Shown: positions 26,581-36,316, counted from the stretch's first letter. The stretch: 64,000 nt of DNA from Clostridium punense (GCF_017874425.1 NZ_JAGGLL010000023.1:1-64000); one strand, 5' to 3'. Numbers and translations: made by a program. Notes: a model not told the origin generated them from the sequence alone.

Positions 26581-27138
26581 ATGAACGAGAATATAAAATT
26601 TCAAGTTACTTCGAAAATTGATTTATCTGATATTGTACAACTATTCTTAGTTTCACGTAAAAAACAATATTTAACGCTTAAAATTGCTACTATAATTGGG
26701 ATGTTTATTATTTCAATATCTTTAATTATAGATTTGCAGGATTGTCTGCTTGGAGATTTCTCTAGACTACCATTCATGATATTTTGTTTGATTTGCTTAA
26801 TAGTTTTTTCAGTAACCGCTATTAATTTTAATAAAATTCAAATGAAACTTTTTTCAAAAAAATTCTTTGGCAACAATAAGGAAGTTCTTAGTATTAACAA
26901 ACTGCGCTTTTATGATACTTATTTTACTATTGAAAATGATGAAAATGAAATGACGATGAGTGCTTACATAACAGTAAGCTATACTGATGTTAATTATTTT
27001 GTTTTACATAAGAATCTAATTATTTTCGGTGATAAGACTAAAGCAAAATCAGTAACTTGTATTAAACAAAATACACAATTTGAAATAGGCACATTAGAAG
27101 AGTTTTTACATTTCTTTAAAAATAAAATTAACATATAG
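26581..27138 (+). CDS. YcxB-like membrane protein 2, paralogue of the preceding gene
   Basis: The 185-residue protein repeats the layout of its neighbour: N-terminal FQVTSKIDLSDIVQLFLVSRKK, two transmembrane helices (about 33-50 and 62-82), then a beta-rich domain with LRFYDTYFTIENDENEMTMS. Sequence similarity to the first copy is low but the architecture is the same, suggesting an old duplication. GGGGGG lies 6 bases before the ATG. A strong terminator ends the cassette. Confidence 0.75.
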   Translation: MNENIKFQVTSKIDLSDIVQLFLVSRKKQYLTLKIATIIGMFIISISLIIDLQDCLLGDFSRLPFMIFCLICLIVFSVTAINFNKIQMKLFSKKFFGNNKEVLSINKLRFYDTYFTIENDENEMTMSAYITVSYTDVNYFVLHKNLIIFGDKTKAKSVTCIKQNTQFEIGTLEEFLHFFKNKINI

Positions 27139-27176
27139 GATAAAGTATGGTTTTAGTCTTAAAATATTGCTAAAGT

Positions 27177-27218
27177 AAACCCAGCAACAATATTAGCAGA
27201 TAATGTTGCTGGGTTTTT
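27177..27218 (+). terminator. Terminator of the YcxB-like pair
   Basis: AAACCCAGCAACA / TGTTGCTGGGTTT stem with a 14-base loop and a T run. Confidence 0.88.
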
Positions 27219-27420
27219 AACATTTATGATATTTTCCTAATTCATTTAAATCTCTCATCTCAATTTCTGTACCTTTTGGCACTTTAAATTCAAATCAATA
27301 GCCTTCTTCAACCTTATACAATACTTCTTCATTTTTTAACTTCAAGCTTATTTTACCCTGATTTTTTTGTTCTATAAATTTGGAAAATAAACATTATGCC
27401 TAAACCATATTGTAATGTAA
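27217..27420 (-). pseudogene. Remnant of a gene, possibly a kinase-like C-terminus
   Basis: Read on the minus strand, about 65 codons keep a coding look: IEQKNQGKISLKLKNEE, then EEGY, an in-frame TGA at 27295-27297, then FEFKVPKGTEIEMRDLNELG and a final TAA. The piece just upstream (QYGLGIMFIFQ) is in another frame. No start or ribosome site exists. It looks like the decayed 3' end of a larger gene, perhaps an ATPase domain of a sensor kinase. The family is a guess. Confidence 0.45.
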
Positions 27421-27459
27421 ATTGAAAATAATAATAGAATTTCTTCTCATCTAACTTCT

Positions 27460-30186
27460 TCATAAATATATATCTGAAAACTCTACATTTGTCACCTGTA
27501 CAAGACGGTTATCCATTAAATTTATCATTTCATTATTATCTTCTTCAATGACAACTTCATCTGGAAGAAGAATAGTAAACGTACTCCCCTTTCCCACAGT
27601 GCTTTTAACAGAAATGCTTCCTCCTAATCCTTCAACAAATCTTTTTACTAGGGATAAGCCTATACCAGTTCCTTCAGCCTGTCTTGATAAAGAACTATCT
27701 ACCTGCCCAAATCTCTCGAAGATAATATTTTTCTTATCCTTAGGTATTCCAATTCCTTCATCCTGTACTTGAATACATATGTTGTTCTTCCTTAGACTAA
27801 TCTTTACAATTATTGACTTACCCTTTGGCGTAAATTTTATAGCATTGGAAAGCAGATTTAGAAGTATTCTCTCGTATTTTTCATCATCTATTCCTATAAC
27901 TCTTTCCGTAAATGCAGAGGTAAATTCTACTGCTATTTCTTTTTGAGAAGCATAGGTTTGTACTGATTCTGTTATTGCCTTAGTTATAAAAACTATGTCT
28001 AGATTTTTTTTGTTTATTTTAATTCTCCCAGCATCAGCTCTTGTAATATCAAGTAGATTATTTACCAGTCTTAACTGCCTGAAGGTATTAAGTTTTATCA
28101 TATCCAAATACTTCTTAGCCTTCTCAGGTAAATCATTTATGCAAAAATAATTTATAGCCTGAATAGCAGTATTTATTACATTAAGAGGAGTTCTAAACTC
28201 ATGTGAAATTAGGGATAGAAATTCGTCCTTGATTTCCAGTGTTTGCTCAAGGGCTTTATTCTTTTCAAGCTCCGTAGCTAAAAGCTTTTCTTGTGCTTGC
28301 TTTAATGCTTTCTCACTTTGAATAATATTACTTATATCTCTGGTGCTTATAACCGCATACCTTATATTTCCTTGCTCATCGAAAATGGGGGTTCCGCTAG
28401 TAACAATATCTATTTCCCTTTCATTAAATATATAATGATAAACCTCATTTTTTATTGTTTCACCACGAAAAACACTATATGCTGGTAGCTCTTCAATTGT
28501 TAGTCTCTTTCCATTTGAGTCATATATCTCAGATAAATTAAAGCTTTGTTCAATTGTCTCAAACACTGTTAATAACCTTTCTTTTGATAGCTTATTAGAG
28601 GTTATGTAATTACCATCCCTGTCAACAACGTAAAGGGACTCCTGCATGGTGTCAATTATGGTCTCAAGCAGCTTCTTCTGCTGCTCCAAAGATCTTTGTG
28701 TTTCAATATCCTTTGTTATATTTCGGCAGCTTAAAACAATAAACTTTAAATTACCTTCCTTGTCATAAATAGGTCTTCCATTAACACTCATGTGTTTGGT
28801 TTCTAAGTCATTTTTAAAGGTCATCTTATAGTTAGTGACAACTTCCCCCCTTGAAACCCTTGAAACAATTAAGTTATCAGCAGTTATCTCATTACCGTTT
28901 TCATCATAGTATTTAAATGGATCTTTATTTCTCAAATTTTGAAAGTTACTAAATTCATGGTCTTTATAAAGCTCTTTTGCAGCCTTATTAACTAGATAGA
29001 ACCTTTTATTGGAATCATAAATAAAAATTGCATCGTCTATACCTTGAATGATTTCCTCAAGTTCATTCTTCTGCTGTTTTATCTGTTCTTCTGCTCTGGC
29101 AATTTCAGTTATATCTCGATTTATCTCAACGACAATTTTCTCTGCATTATCATTTGTAACTATTTGGTGACTAGTAGAAACTATAAGCTTTCTGCCATCC
29201 TTACAGGCATGCTCAATTACTCCCCTCCAAATTTCATTATCCTTCAAAATCAACTGTAATTCATTAATATCCAATGGGTATTTAGTCTTAAGAAGTTCAT
29301 GACAGATACTTCCTAAGGCTTCTTCACTGCTGTAGCCATATAATTGTTCTGCGCCCTTGTTCCAAGAAGTAATTTCACCATCTAATTTCCATGTGCATAT
29401 AACCTCAGAAGAAAGGTTCAATAAATCCGCCTGCCATTTCAGCTTTTCGTTTTGCAGCCTTATAATTTCTGCCTGCTCCTCTATCTTCCTTCTTTGCAGT
29501 ACCTGCTCTGTTATATCCTTAGTCACTTCAACGCAGTACTTTAACTTACCTTCTTCATAAATTGGGGTAATAGTACTTTTCCAATAGGTGATACCTCTTT
29601 CAAACCTATCAAACATATATTCATCGGTATAAAAAGTTTGTCCAGTTTCAACAATATCTTCCCATATCTTTTCTGAGGTACTTCCTTCAAAACCAGTTAC
29701 AAATTCAGAAACTCGTTTTCCAATACAATTTTCTAATTTATTGAAGGGCTCATCAAAGAAACTGACGAAGGTTTCATTAGCCTTAAGTAGCGTTATATCC
29801 GGCAAGCTAAATATCGCAACCCCATCATAATTATCTGAGCAAAACTTGCTTATGAATGGATATTTAGCATCAATACTTGATCCAGGCTGCAACTTAAAGA
29901 AAAATAATTTTTCATTTCTTTCTTCTACAACCTCAATATTAACCATCCTCACATCAAGGGATTTGGTGAAAATAAAATAGTCCTTCTCCCCACAAATACT
30001 ATAAGGATTGATATTAGGACCAGCTCTCAAGATTTTAAATAAATCTTCTATACTTTTACTTAATAAATCATCGCAGGTAAACTCCGTCATATTAATAAAT
30101 TGCTGATTAACCTCATTTACTATTCCATCTTTCACTAATATGAACGGTAATTTATATAAACTAGCTGATAAACCTTCAGTATTCAT
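27460..30186 (-). CDS. Soluble multi-PAS sensor histidine kinase
   Basis: The 908-residue kinase has no membrane helix. Roughly five PAS-type modules run from residue 5 to 630, several ending in a PAC-like segment (VEVTKDITEQ, VEINRDITE, LSCRNITKD, ISTRDIS). The HisKA phospho-acceptor box is SHEFRTPLN (near 660), followed by the ATPase with N box LLNLLSNAIKFTP, G1 DEGIGIP and G2 GTGIGLSLV. It therefore senses intracellular signals such as redox or small ligands. No response regulator is adjacent, so it is an orphan kinase; in clostridia such kinases often feed Spo0A, but that is inference. The start ATG lies at 30186 with GGGGGTT upstream. Confidence 0.92.
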   Translation of the reverse strand: MNTEGLSASLYKLPFILVKDGIVNEVNQQFINMTEFTCDDLLSKSIEDLFKILRAGPNINPYSICGEKDYFIFTKSLDVRMVNIEVVEERNEKLFFFKLQPGSSIDAKYPFISKFCSDNYDGVAIFSLPDITLLKANETFVSFFDEPFNKLENCIGKRVSEFVTGFEGSTSEKIWEDIVETGQTFYTDEYMFDRFERGITYWKSTITPIYEEGKLKYCVEVTKDITEQVLQRRKIEEQAEIIRLQNEKLKWQADLLNLSSEVICTWKLDGEITSWNKGAEQLYGYSSEEALGSICHELLKTKYPLDINELQLILKDNEIWRGVIEHACKDGRKLIVSTSHQIVTNDNAEKIVVEINRDITEIARAEEQIKQQKNELEEIIQGIDDAIFIYDSNKRFYLVNKAAKELYKDHEFSNFQNLRNKDPFKYYDENGNEITADNLIVSRVSRGEVVTNYKMTFKNDLETKHMSVNGRPIYDKEGNLKFIVLSCRNITKDIETQRSLEQQKKLLETIIDTMQESLYVVDRDGNYITSNKLSKERLLTVFETIEQSFNLSEIYDSNGKRLTIEELPAYSVFRGETIKNEVYHYIFNEREIDIVTSGTPIFDEQGNIRYAVISTRDISNIIQSEKALKQAQEKLLATELEKNKALEQTLEIKDEFLSLISHEFRTPLNVINTAIQAINYFCINDLPEKAKKYLDMIKLNTFRQLRLVNNLLDITRADAGRIKINKKNLDIVFITKAITESVQTYASQKEIAVEFTSAFTERVIGIDDEKYERILLNLLSNAIKFTPKGKSIIVKISLRKNNICIQVQDEGIGIPKDKKNIIFERFGQVDSSLSRQAEGTGIGLSLVKRFVEGLGGSISVKSTVGKGSTFTILLPDEVVIEEDNNEMINLMDNRLVQVTNVEFSDIYL

Positions 30187-30326
30187 AGTTAACCCCCATT
30201 GCTTCTAGCTATTTCAATTTTGTTAATATTCTCTAAACTATCTTACCATTTTATGATTACCTCTTCCACATTTTTCTATATTATAAAGTACTTTATAGTT
30301 TATATAATTATCTTATGATTTATAAT

Positions 30327-30363
30327 AGAAACCCCTTAAAGCTATTAGCTTTAAGGGGTTTCT
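30327..30363 (-). terminator. Terminator of the ABC-F gene
   Basis: AGAAACCCCTTAAAGCTA / TAGCTTTAAGGGGTTTCT: a near-perfect 17-bp stem just beyond the stop at 30372. Confidence 0.82.
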
Positions 30364-30371
30364 TAATTATA

Positions 30372-31928
30372 CTATACTATTTTAGTTGTCCAATCTTCAC
30401 AGTTCCACACTTCAGTTACTACATCTCTATAGAATTCTGGTTCGTGGCAAACGATTAGTATTGATCCTTTATATTCTTTTAATGCTCTTTTTAGTTCATC
30501 TTTTGCATCTACATCTAAGTGGTTAGTAGGCTCGTCAAGTATTAAGATGTTTGTTTCATTGTTTATAAGTTTTGCAAGTCTAACCTTTGCAGCTTCTCCT
30601 CCAGAAAGCACCATTACCATGCTTTCAATATGCTTAGTAGTAAGACCACACTTAGCTAGCGCTGCACGAACTTCGTATTGAGTATATCCAGGAAACTCTT
30701 TCCAGAATTCATCAATACAAGTGTTATTGTTTCCTTCTCTGCTTTCTTGCTCGAAGTATCCAATGTGTTGGTAATCTCCAAGTTCTACTTCTCCGCTTAT
30801 TGGTTTTATTTGACCCATTAAACTCTTAAGTAGTGTAGTTTTCCCAAGACCATTTGAACCTACAAGGGCAATCTTTTGACCTCTTTCCATGTAAAGGTTA
30901 AGAGGTTTTGTAAGTGGACTATCATATCCTATAACTAAATCCTTAGTTTCAAATATCATCTTTCCTGAAGCTCTTGCTGGCTTAAAGTTAAAGGTTGGTT
31001 TTGGCTTTTCTTTTGAAAGCTCGATTCTATCTATTTTATCTAGCTTCTTTTGTCTAGACTTAGCCATGTTAGCTGTTGCAACATTAGCTTTGTTTCTAGC
31101 AACGAAGTCCTCAAGTCTTGCAATTTCTGCTTGCTGTCTATCATAGGCAATTTCTAGCTGTTTTTTCTTAACTTCATATATTCTTTCAAACTCTTCATAG
31201 TTTCCAACATATCTTGTAAGCTGTCTATTTTCTACATGATATATTAAGTTAATTACTGAATTTAAGAAAGGTATATCATGGGATATTAATATGAAAGCAT
31301 TCTCGTAAGCATTTAAAAATCTCTTAAGCCACTCAATATGAGCCTCATCTAAGTAGTTTGTAGGCTCATCTAGAAGTAATATATCTGGAGTTTCAAGAAG
31401 AAGCTTTGCAAGTAAAACTTTAGTTCTTTGTCCTCCACTTAAATCTGTAACATCTTTATCTAATCCTACATCTAAAATACCTAAGCCTTTAGCTGTTTCT
31501 TCAATCTTAGCATCAATAACGTAAAATCCATTATGGTCAAGCATATCTTGAATTACTGCTGTTCTTTCAAGCATCTTCTCAAGTTCTTCAGGAGTTACCT
31601 CTCCCATTTTTCCATAAAGTTCATTCATTTCAGCTTCAGCATCAAATAGATACTTAAAAGCACCTCTTAAAACTTCTCTAATTGTCATACCTTTTTCAAG
31701 AACTGCATGCTGGTCCATGTAACCTACTCTTACATTGTTTGACCAAATAACTTGCCCTTCATCTGGCATAAGCTTGCTTGTGATAATGTTCATGAAGGTA
31801 GACTTACCCTCTCCGTTAGCTCCAATTAGTCCAACGTGCTCCCCCTTTAATAATCTAAAGGAAACATCTTCAAATATTGCTCTATCTCCAAAGCCATGGC
31901 TTATGTTCTTAACTGTTAAAATACTCAT
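30372..31928 (-). CDS. ABC-F family ATPase (YkpA/YbiT-like)
   Basis: The 518-residue protein has two ABC domains and no membrane part. Domain 1 has Walker A GANGEGKST, signature LSGGQRTK and LLLDEPTNYLD; domain 2 has GSNGLGKTT, LSGGEAAK and LILDEPTNHLD. The linker (about 240-300) carries the basic stretch NMAKSRQKKLDK typical of ABC-F. Such proteins bind the ribosomal E site and relieve stalling. Length and motif pattern fit the housekeeping YkpA/YbiT group rather than a drug-resistance type. The start ATG has GGGGGATAAC ahead. Confidence 0.92.
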   Translation of the reverse strand: MSILTVKNISHGFGDRAIFEDVSFRLLKGEHVGLIGANGEGKSTFMNIITSKLMPDEGQVIWSNNVRVGYMDQHAVLEKGMTIREVLRGAFKYLFDAEAEMNELYGKMGEVTPEELEKMLERTAVIQDMLDHNGFYVIDAKIEETAKGLGILDVGLDKDVTDLSGGQRTKVLLAKLLLETPDILLLDEPTNYLDEAHIEWLKRFLNAYENAFILISHDIPFLNSVINLIYHVENRQLTRYVGNYEEFERIYEVKKKQLEIAYDRQQAEIARLEDFVARNKANVATANMAKSRQKKLDKIDRIELSKEKPKPTFNFKPARASGKMIFETKDLVIGYDSPLTKPLNLYMERGQKIALVGSNGLGKTTLLKSLMGQIKPISGEVELGDYQHIGYFEQESREGNNNTCIDEFWKEFPGYTQYEVRAALAKCGLTTKHIESMVMVLSGGEAAKVRLAKLINNETNILILDEPTNHLDVDAKDELKRALKEYKGSILIVCHEPEFYRDVVTEVWNCEDWTTKIV

Positions 31929-32303
31929 TTGTTATCCCCCTATCTTCTCTTTTTATATAAATAAACTCTTATAATATAAGTGAATTACACTATCAGTTAT
32001 TATTTAGTTATTTCTTTTATAAAACCTAAATTTTCTTCAACATTGAACCTAAAAGCTCCTATCTATAATAAATACATTTCAATTTATTGATTATAGCCTT
32101 AACTTTAAGTACAAGGTTCCAATTAAAATTCAAAACAATAATATTATACTTGAAGATAAGAATTTTTTCTATTAGAAATTTTATGTATCTACTTTAACAA
32201 CATTTTGAAAGTTTGAAAGCTGACATCTTCACGAAAGGGAAGTTGCCCAGCACGGGTACGGTGCTTTGATGTAGCAAGTTTTTTATTCACCTAATAGCTT
32301 AAT
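31929..32303. other. Intergenic region with a palindromic-repeat relic
   Basis: About 375 bases. Positions 32194-32285 resemble one half of the hairpin element at 55817-55956. The rest is AT-rich with no clear gene. Confidence 0.4.
32194..32285 (+). repeat. Half copy of a hairpin-type intergenic repeat
   Basis: Shares with 55817-55956 the blocks TTTAACAAC-TTTTG-AAG, CATCTTC, AGTTGC-CAGC and TTTG-TGTA-CAA in the same order and spacing. The right-hand inverted end is missing. It is richer in G+C than its surroundings. Confidence 0.4.
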
Positions 32304-33524
32304 TTATATTTCTCTAACGTTCCATTTTACAAATCTAACTACTCCCACACTTAAAATAAAACTTAAAGCTAAAATGATATAAAGGCTTAAGTTTATTTCT
32401 ATAAGTTGTCCATATATTAGCTGACCAGGTGCAACACTTGCTGTTGCAATAGCAGTAGAGAAGGCACTTACCTTTCCAAGCATGTCTTCCTTTACTTGCT
32501 GCTGAATATAGGTTAAAGATACTGTGTTAGATAGGGCTAAGGATAACATTATTCCAAGCCCTCCTATGGAATATAGTCCTAAGGCAAAAAACTTATTTGA
32601 CCTAGTTAAATAGGTAGCTATGCCCATAGCCATAATAGCTATTACCATAGGATACATAGTTTTATCTATGTTTTTCATTTTGAAAAGTTTAGGTTTAAAG
32701 GTTATTAGTAATCCTCCTAATATCATGCCTAAAACAAATACTGCTTCTACAAAGCCATAGATAGAGGCAGACATGTTTAGTTTTAACTTAATAAAATAGG
32801 GCGATACCACAGTTAAAATTGGAACTACAAAGATATTAGTTAATCCATAGGATACTATGATTCCAAGTACTATTTTCTTCTTTTCTTTTAAGTATATAAA
32901 GCTCCTTTTCATCTCTTTAAAGGATTGTAAAATAGGATTCTTAAATTTCTCTTTTACTTCTAAATCTGGAATACGTAAGAATAGTTCTAAGATAGCTGAA
33001 AGTAAAAAGCTAAGAGCATTTATTATTACTATTACCTTTATATCAACAAGGCTATATAATAATCCCGCAGCTATTGGCCCAACTAAGTTCACTATTGATC
33101 CAACTTGCTGAATTATGCCATTTGCTGAGGCTAACTTTTCTTTTTTAACGATTTGAGGAATAGAGGCTGTAACTGAGGGACTATATAAAGTATAAATAAT
33201 AGATAGGATGAACATGACACTTCCTACTATCAGGGTATTGTCCCTTCCATTGATTAGTATTATTGAGTACGCCCCAAGTAAAGCAGCACTGAAAAAATCT
33301 AAGCAAACCATTATCTTTTTTCTATTTACTGTATCAGCTAATAGTCCAGCAATTGGGGCAAATAATATGTAGGGAATAGTTGAAATTGCAAGTATAGTTG
33401 AAAAAACAGCAGCACTACCTGTTAAGTCTAATATATACAAAGACATACAAAACCTTTGAATTGCATTTCCAAATAAAGATATTATCTGTCCAATGACTAC
33501 TATAATAAAGTTTTTATTTTTCAT
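32304..33524 (-). CDS. MFS transporter, last gene of the siderophore operon
   Basis: The 406-residue protein has twelve predicted helices and the MFS loop motif GLLADTVNRKKIM after helix 2. It resembles the drug and siderophore exporters of the DHA3/EntS type. It starts one base after the uptake ATPase and so belongs to the same iron-regulated operon. In that context it may export a siderophore or recycle one after iron release. No siderophore biosynthesis genes lie in the window. Confidence 0.88.
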   Translation of the reverse strand: MKNKNFIIVVIGQIISLFGNAIQRFCMSLYILDLTGSAAVFSTILAISTIPYILFAPIAGLLADTVNRKKIMVCLDFFSAALLGAYSIILINGRDNTLIVGSVMFILSIIYTLYSPSVTASIPQIVKKEKLASANGIIQQVGSIVNLVGPIAAGLLYSLVDIKVIVIINALSFLLSAILELFLRIPDLEVKEKFKNPILQSFKEMKRSFIYLKEKKKIVLGIIVSYGLTNIFVVPILTVVSPYFIKLKLNMSASIYGFVEAVFVLGMILGGLLITFKPKLFKMKNIDKTMYPMVIAIMAMGIATYLTRSNKFFALGLYSIGGLGIMLSLALSNTVSLTYIQQQVKEDMLGKVSAFSTAIATASVAPGQLIYGQLIEINLSLYIILALSFILSVGVVRFVKWNVREI

Positions 33525-33525
33525 T

Positions 33526-34314
33526 TTATCCCCTTATAAGCTCATAATCTACGCAAATAGGATAGGCTTTATTTTCACTTAATTGGAGTTTACCATCGAT
33601 TCCATAAATCTCTTTTAAGTTCTCTTTAGTAATAGCCTCCTTTGGAGCACCCTGGCATATGATTTTCCCTTTTTTAAGTCCAATTATATTACTAGCAAAT
33701 CTACAAGCATTATTTAGTTCATGCAATACCATAACTATAGTAATATTTTTTTCTTTGTTTAATTTCTCTAGCACCTGTAGCACTTCAAGTTGATAAGACA
33801 TATCTAAATAAGTGGTTGGTTCATCTAGCATAATTATGTCTGTTTCTTGAGCAAGGGTCATGGCAATCCAAGCCCTTTGGCGTTGTCCCCCAGATAAATT
33901 TTCAATTTCCCTATTCGCAAAATCCTTAAGACCCGTTTCCTCTATTGCCCAATCAATGATTTCCTTGTCATGGGCATTGAGACCTCCTATAAGTTTTTGA
34001 TGCGGAAACCTTCCAAAGGCAACTAATTCCTTAACCGTAATTCCACTTGGACAGACAGGTCCTTGAGGTAAAAATGCCACTTGAGTTGCCAAGCTCTTTT
34101 CCTTTTGAATTTTTATATTTTTCTCATTTACAAAGATATCTCCACCTAAGGGCTTTATTACCCTTGCTATGGTTTTCAGAAGAGTTGACTTTCCGCATCC
34201 ATTTGCTCCAATAATTATGTTTATCTTCCCCTTTGGAATGGAAAGGTTCATATTATCTATTATGAGGTTATCTTCATAAGCCACTGATAAATTCTTTACG
34301 CTAATAGCTTCCAT
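33526..34314 (-). CDS. Ferric-siderophore ABC transporter ATPase (FecE/FhuC type)
   Basis: The 262-residue ATPase has Walker A GANGCGKST (about 36-44), Q-loop LPQGP, signature LSGGQRQRAWIA, Walker B IIMLDEPTTYLD and switch MVLHEL. These match the FecE/FhuC group that powers import of iron(III) complexes. It abuts the permease upstream (no gap) and the MFS gene downstream (one base). Confidence 0.93.
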   Translation of the reverse strand: MEAISVKNLSVAYEDNLIIDNMNLSIPKGKINIIIGANGCGKSTLLKTIARVIKPLGGDIFVNEKNIKIQKEKSLATQVAFLPQGPVCPSGITVKELVAFGRFPHQKLIGGLNAHDKEIIDWAIEETGLKDFANREIENLSGGQRQRAWIAMTLAQETDIIMLDEPTTYLDMSYQLEVLQVLEKLNKEKNITIVMVLHELNNACRFASNIIGLKKGKIICQGAPKEAITKENLKEIYGIDGKLQLSENKAYPICVDYELIRG

Positions 34315-35322
34315 TTATTTCTCCTTCATCATTAAATAAATAAAATATGGTACTCCAAGAATAGAAATTGTAATTCCTACAGGTATTTCAATTGGAGAAA
34401 ATAAGTTTCTTGAAATCGCATCTGCAAGCAAAACTATAACTATGCTTATAACTGCAGATACCTTTAAAAAGTTTTTATGATAAGGCCCTACTAGCTTTCT
34501 TGCTATATGAGGGCAGATTAATCCAATGAATCCAATGTTTCCTGCAAAAGCTGTAGCCCCACCAGCAAGAACCACTGCATAAAGTAAAAACCTTTTTCTT
34601 TCTTTGTTTAAGTTTAATCCAAGGGCAGTTCCATGTTCATCAGATAAATTAAGAACATCCAGCTTTTTATGATTCAATAACACAATAACAAACATTAGTA
34701 CAACTAACGGAATAATTATTTTTGCATAGCTCCACCCTGCTCCCCAAAGACTACCTGAGGTCCAAGTTAATACTCTATTATAATCTCCAACTCCACTTCT
34801 AAAGGTAAAGAAGGTAATAAAAGCATTTAATCCTGCATTTAGACCAAGACCTATAAGAAGCAGCCTCTTTGGCTTAACTCCAGTTCTGCTAGATAAAAAG
34901 TAAATTACAAAGGCTGATACTCCAGCACCTATAATAGCAATAAAAGGTAGCACATAAACGGATAGAGTGCCCAGAGCTGTATAGTAATTTACAGTCTTAA
35001 ATGAAATAAATATAACTGCCGCAACTGCTGCTCCAGCATTGATTCCAATTATTCCTGAATCCGCTAGTTCATTCTTTGTTATAGTCTGTAAAAGGGCTCC
35101 TGCAGTAGATAGGGCTATGGCCACAGAAATACCAACTAGCATTCTTGGAAGTCTAAGGTTTAGAATTGCTGCATTTTGAAGCTTTGTACCCTGCCCTAAT
35201 AGAGTTTTTATACTATCTATTGGAGAGATTTTGTAAGTTCCCCAAGATAAATAAGTAATTAGCGATACTAGTACTAAAATAGCTAATACTACGGTTATTA
35301 TCTTAAGCCTTTTTCTTTTCAT
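34315..35322 (-). CDS. Ferric-siderophore ABC permease (FecCD family), second subunit
   Basis: The 335-residue protein has about ten helices and FecCD marks such as LRLPRMLVGISVAIALSTAG, GIIGINAGAAVAAV and GFIGLICPHIARKLVGPYHK, the loop that contacts the ATPase. With the next permease it should make the heterodimeric channel for iron-siderophore uptake. One base separates it from the upstream permease gene. Confidence 0.92.
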   Translation of the reverse strand: MKRKRLKIITVVLAILVLVSLITYLSWGTYKISPIDSIKTLLGQGTKLQNAAILNLRLPRMLVGISVAIALSTAGALLQTITKNELADSGIIGINAGAAVAAVIFISFKTVNYYTALGTLSVYVLPFIAIIGAGVSAFVIYFLSSRTGVKPKRLLLIGLGLNAGLNAFITFFTFRSGVGDYNRVLTWTSGSLWGAGWSYAKIIIPLVVLMFVIVLLNHKKLDVLNLSDEHGTALGLNLNKERKRFLLYAVVLAGGATAFAGNIGFIGLICPHIARKLVGPYHKNFLKVSAVISIVIVLLADAISRNLFSPIEIPVGITISILGVPYFIYLMMKEK

Positions 35323-35323
35323 A

Positions 35324-36316
35324 CTACCCCCTCTCCCTTCTTGCTACAGCTATAAAGAATGGAACTCCTATTAAGGCAGTGAATATTCCAATGGGAGTTT
35401 CATAAGGCGCATAAACCATTCTTGCAGCTATGTCCGAATAGGTTAAAAGAACAGCCCCTAATAAAAAGGATAATGGTATATTCTTTCTGTAGTCTTCTCC
35501 AAAAATCTTTCTTACTATTTGAGGAACTATAAGCCCAACAAAGCCTATATTTTTACCAACTGCAACTGCTGCCGCACACATTGGTATCATCACAAGAAAA
35601 GTTATTAATCTTATTCTTTCTGGCTTTTCTCCAAGGCTGATTGCTACATCATCTCCTAGGCTTAGAAGATTTATTTTCTTCGATAACAAAATAGCAATTA
35701 TTAAACCTAAGCTTCCAATTAGAGCAACCAGTTTAAAATCTTCCCAAGTGGTATTTCTAAAACCTCCTGAAACCCAAAAGGCAATAAATTGAGATTTATT
35801 TGATAGAAGCCCTACAATAGTTGTCAATGAAATAAAGAAGGTGCTCATAGCAGTACCTGATAAAAGTATCTTTGCAATAGATCTATTATTTGACTTTCTT
35901 GAAGTAAAGCCCATAACTATAAATCCACTAAAGATTGCTCCAAGCAATGAAGCTAACATAACATTTGTAGTATTGATGGAAACTCCTACAGCATAAAATA
36001 TTGCTATAACCAAAGTAGCTCCTTGGCTTACTCCAAGAAGAGAAGGTTCTGCTATAGGATTCCTTGTAACTCCTTGAATCATAGCTCCCGCAACCCCTAA
36101 AATTCCTCCAGTGAAAAGTACACTAAGAGCTCTAGGAATACGTACGTCTCTAATTAACATAAGTTCCAAGGTCTCACTATAATTAAAAATACTATTAAAG
36201 ATTTCTGAAATCCCAATATGGGTTACTCCTAGACTTATAGCTAGAAATAACCCACTTATCAGAACAAAAATACTACAAACTATAAAAGTTATTGTATTTC
36301 TATTATTTTTTTTCAT
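35324..36316 (-). CDS. Ferric-siderophore ABC permease (FecCD family), first subunit
   Basis: The 330-residue protein has the same ten-helix layout, with RDVRIPRALSVLFTGGILG, ALLGVSQG-like GVSQGATLV and GFVGLIVPQIVRKIFGEDYR as the ATPase-coupling loop. Its start overlaps the end of the binding-protein gene by 14 bases, with GGAGATG as ribosome site, so translation is coupled. Confidence 0.92.
   Translation of the reverse strand: MKKNNRNTITFIVCSIFVLISGLFLAISLGVTHIGISEIFNSIFNYSETLELMLIRDVRIPRALSVLFTGGILGVAGAMIQGVTRNPIAEPSLLGVSQGATLVIAIFYAVGVSINTTNVMLASLLGAIFSGFIVMGFTSRKSNNRSIAKILLSGTAMSTFFISLTTIVGLLSNKSQFIAFWVSGGFRNTTWEDFKLVALIGSLGLIIAILLSKKINLLSLGDDVAISLGEKPERIRLITFLVMIPMCAAAVAVGKNIGFVGLIVPQIVRKIFGEDYRKNIPLSFLLGAVLLTYSDIAARMVYAPYETPIGIFTALIGVPFFIAVARRERG

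Noticed and set aside
32108-32113. Further ECF-type GGAACC box upstream of the ABC-F gene at 31928
   Set aside because: At 17 bp there is GCTATA instead of a GTCTAA-like -10, so the similarity is probably chance.
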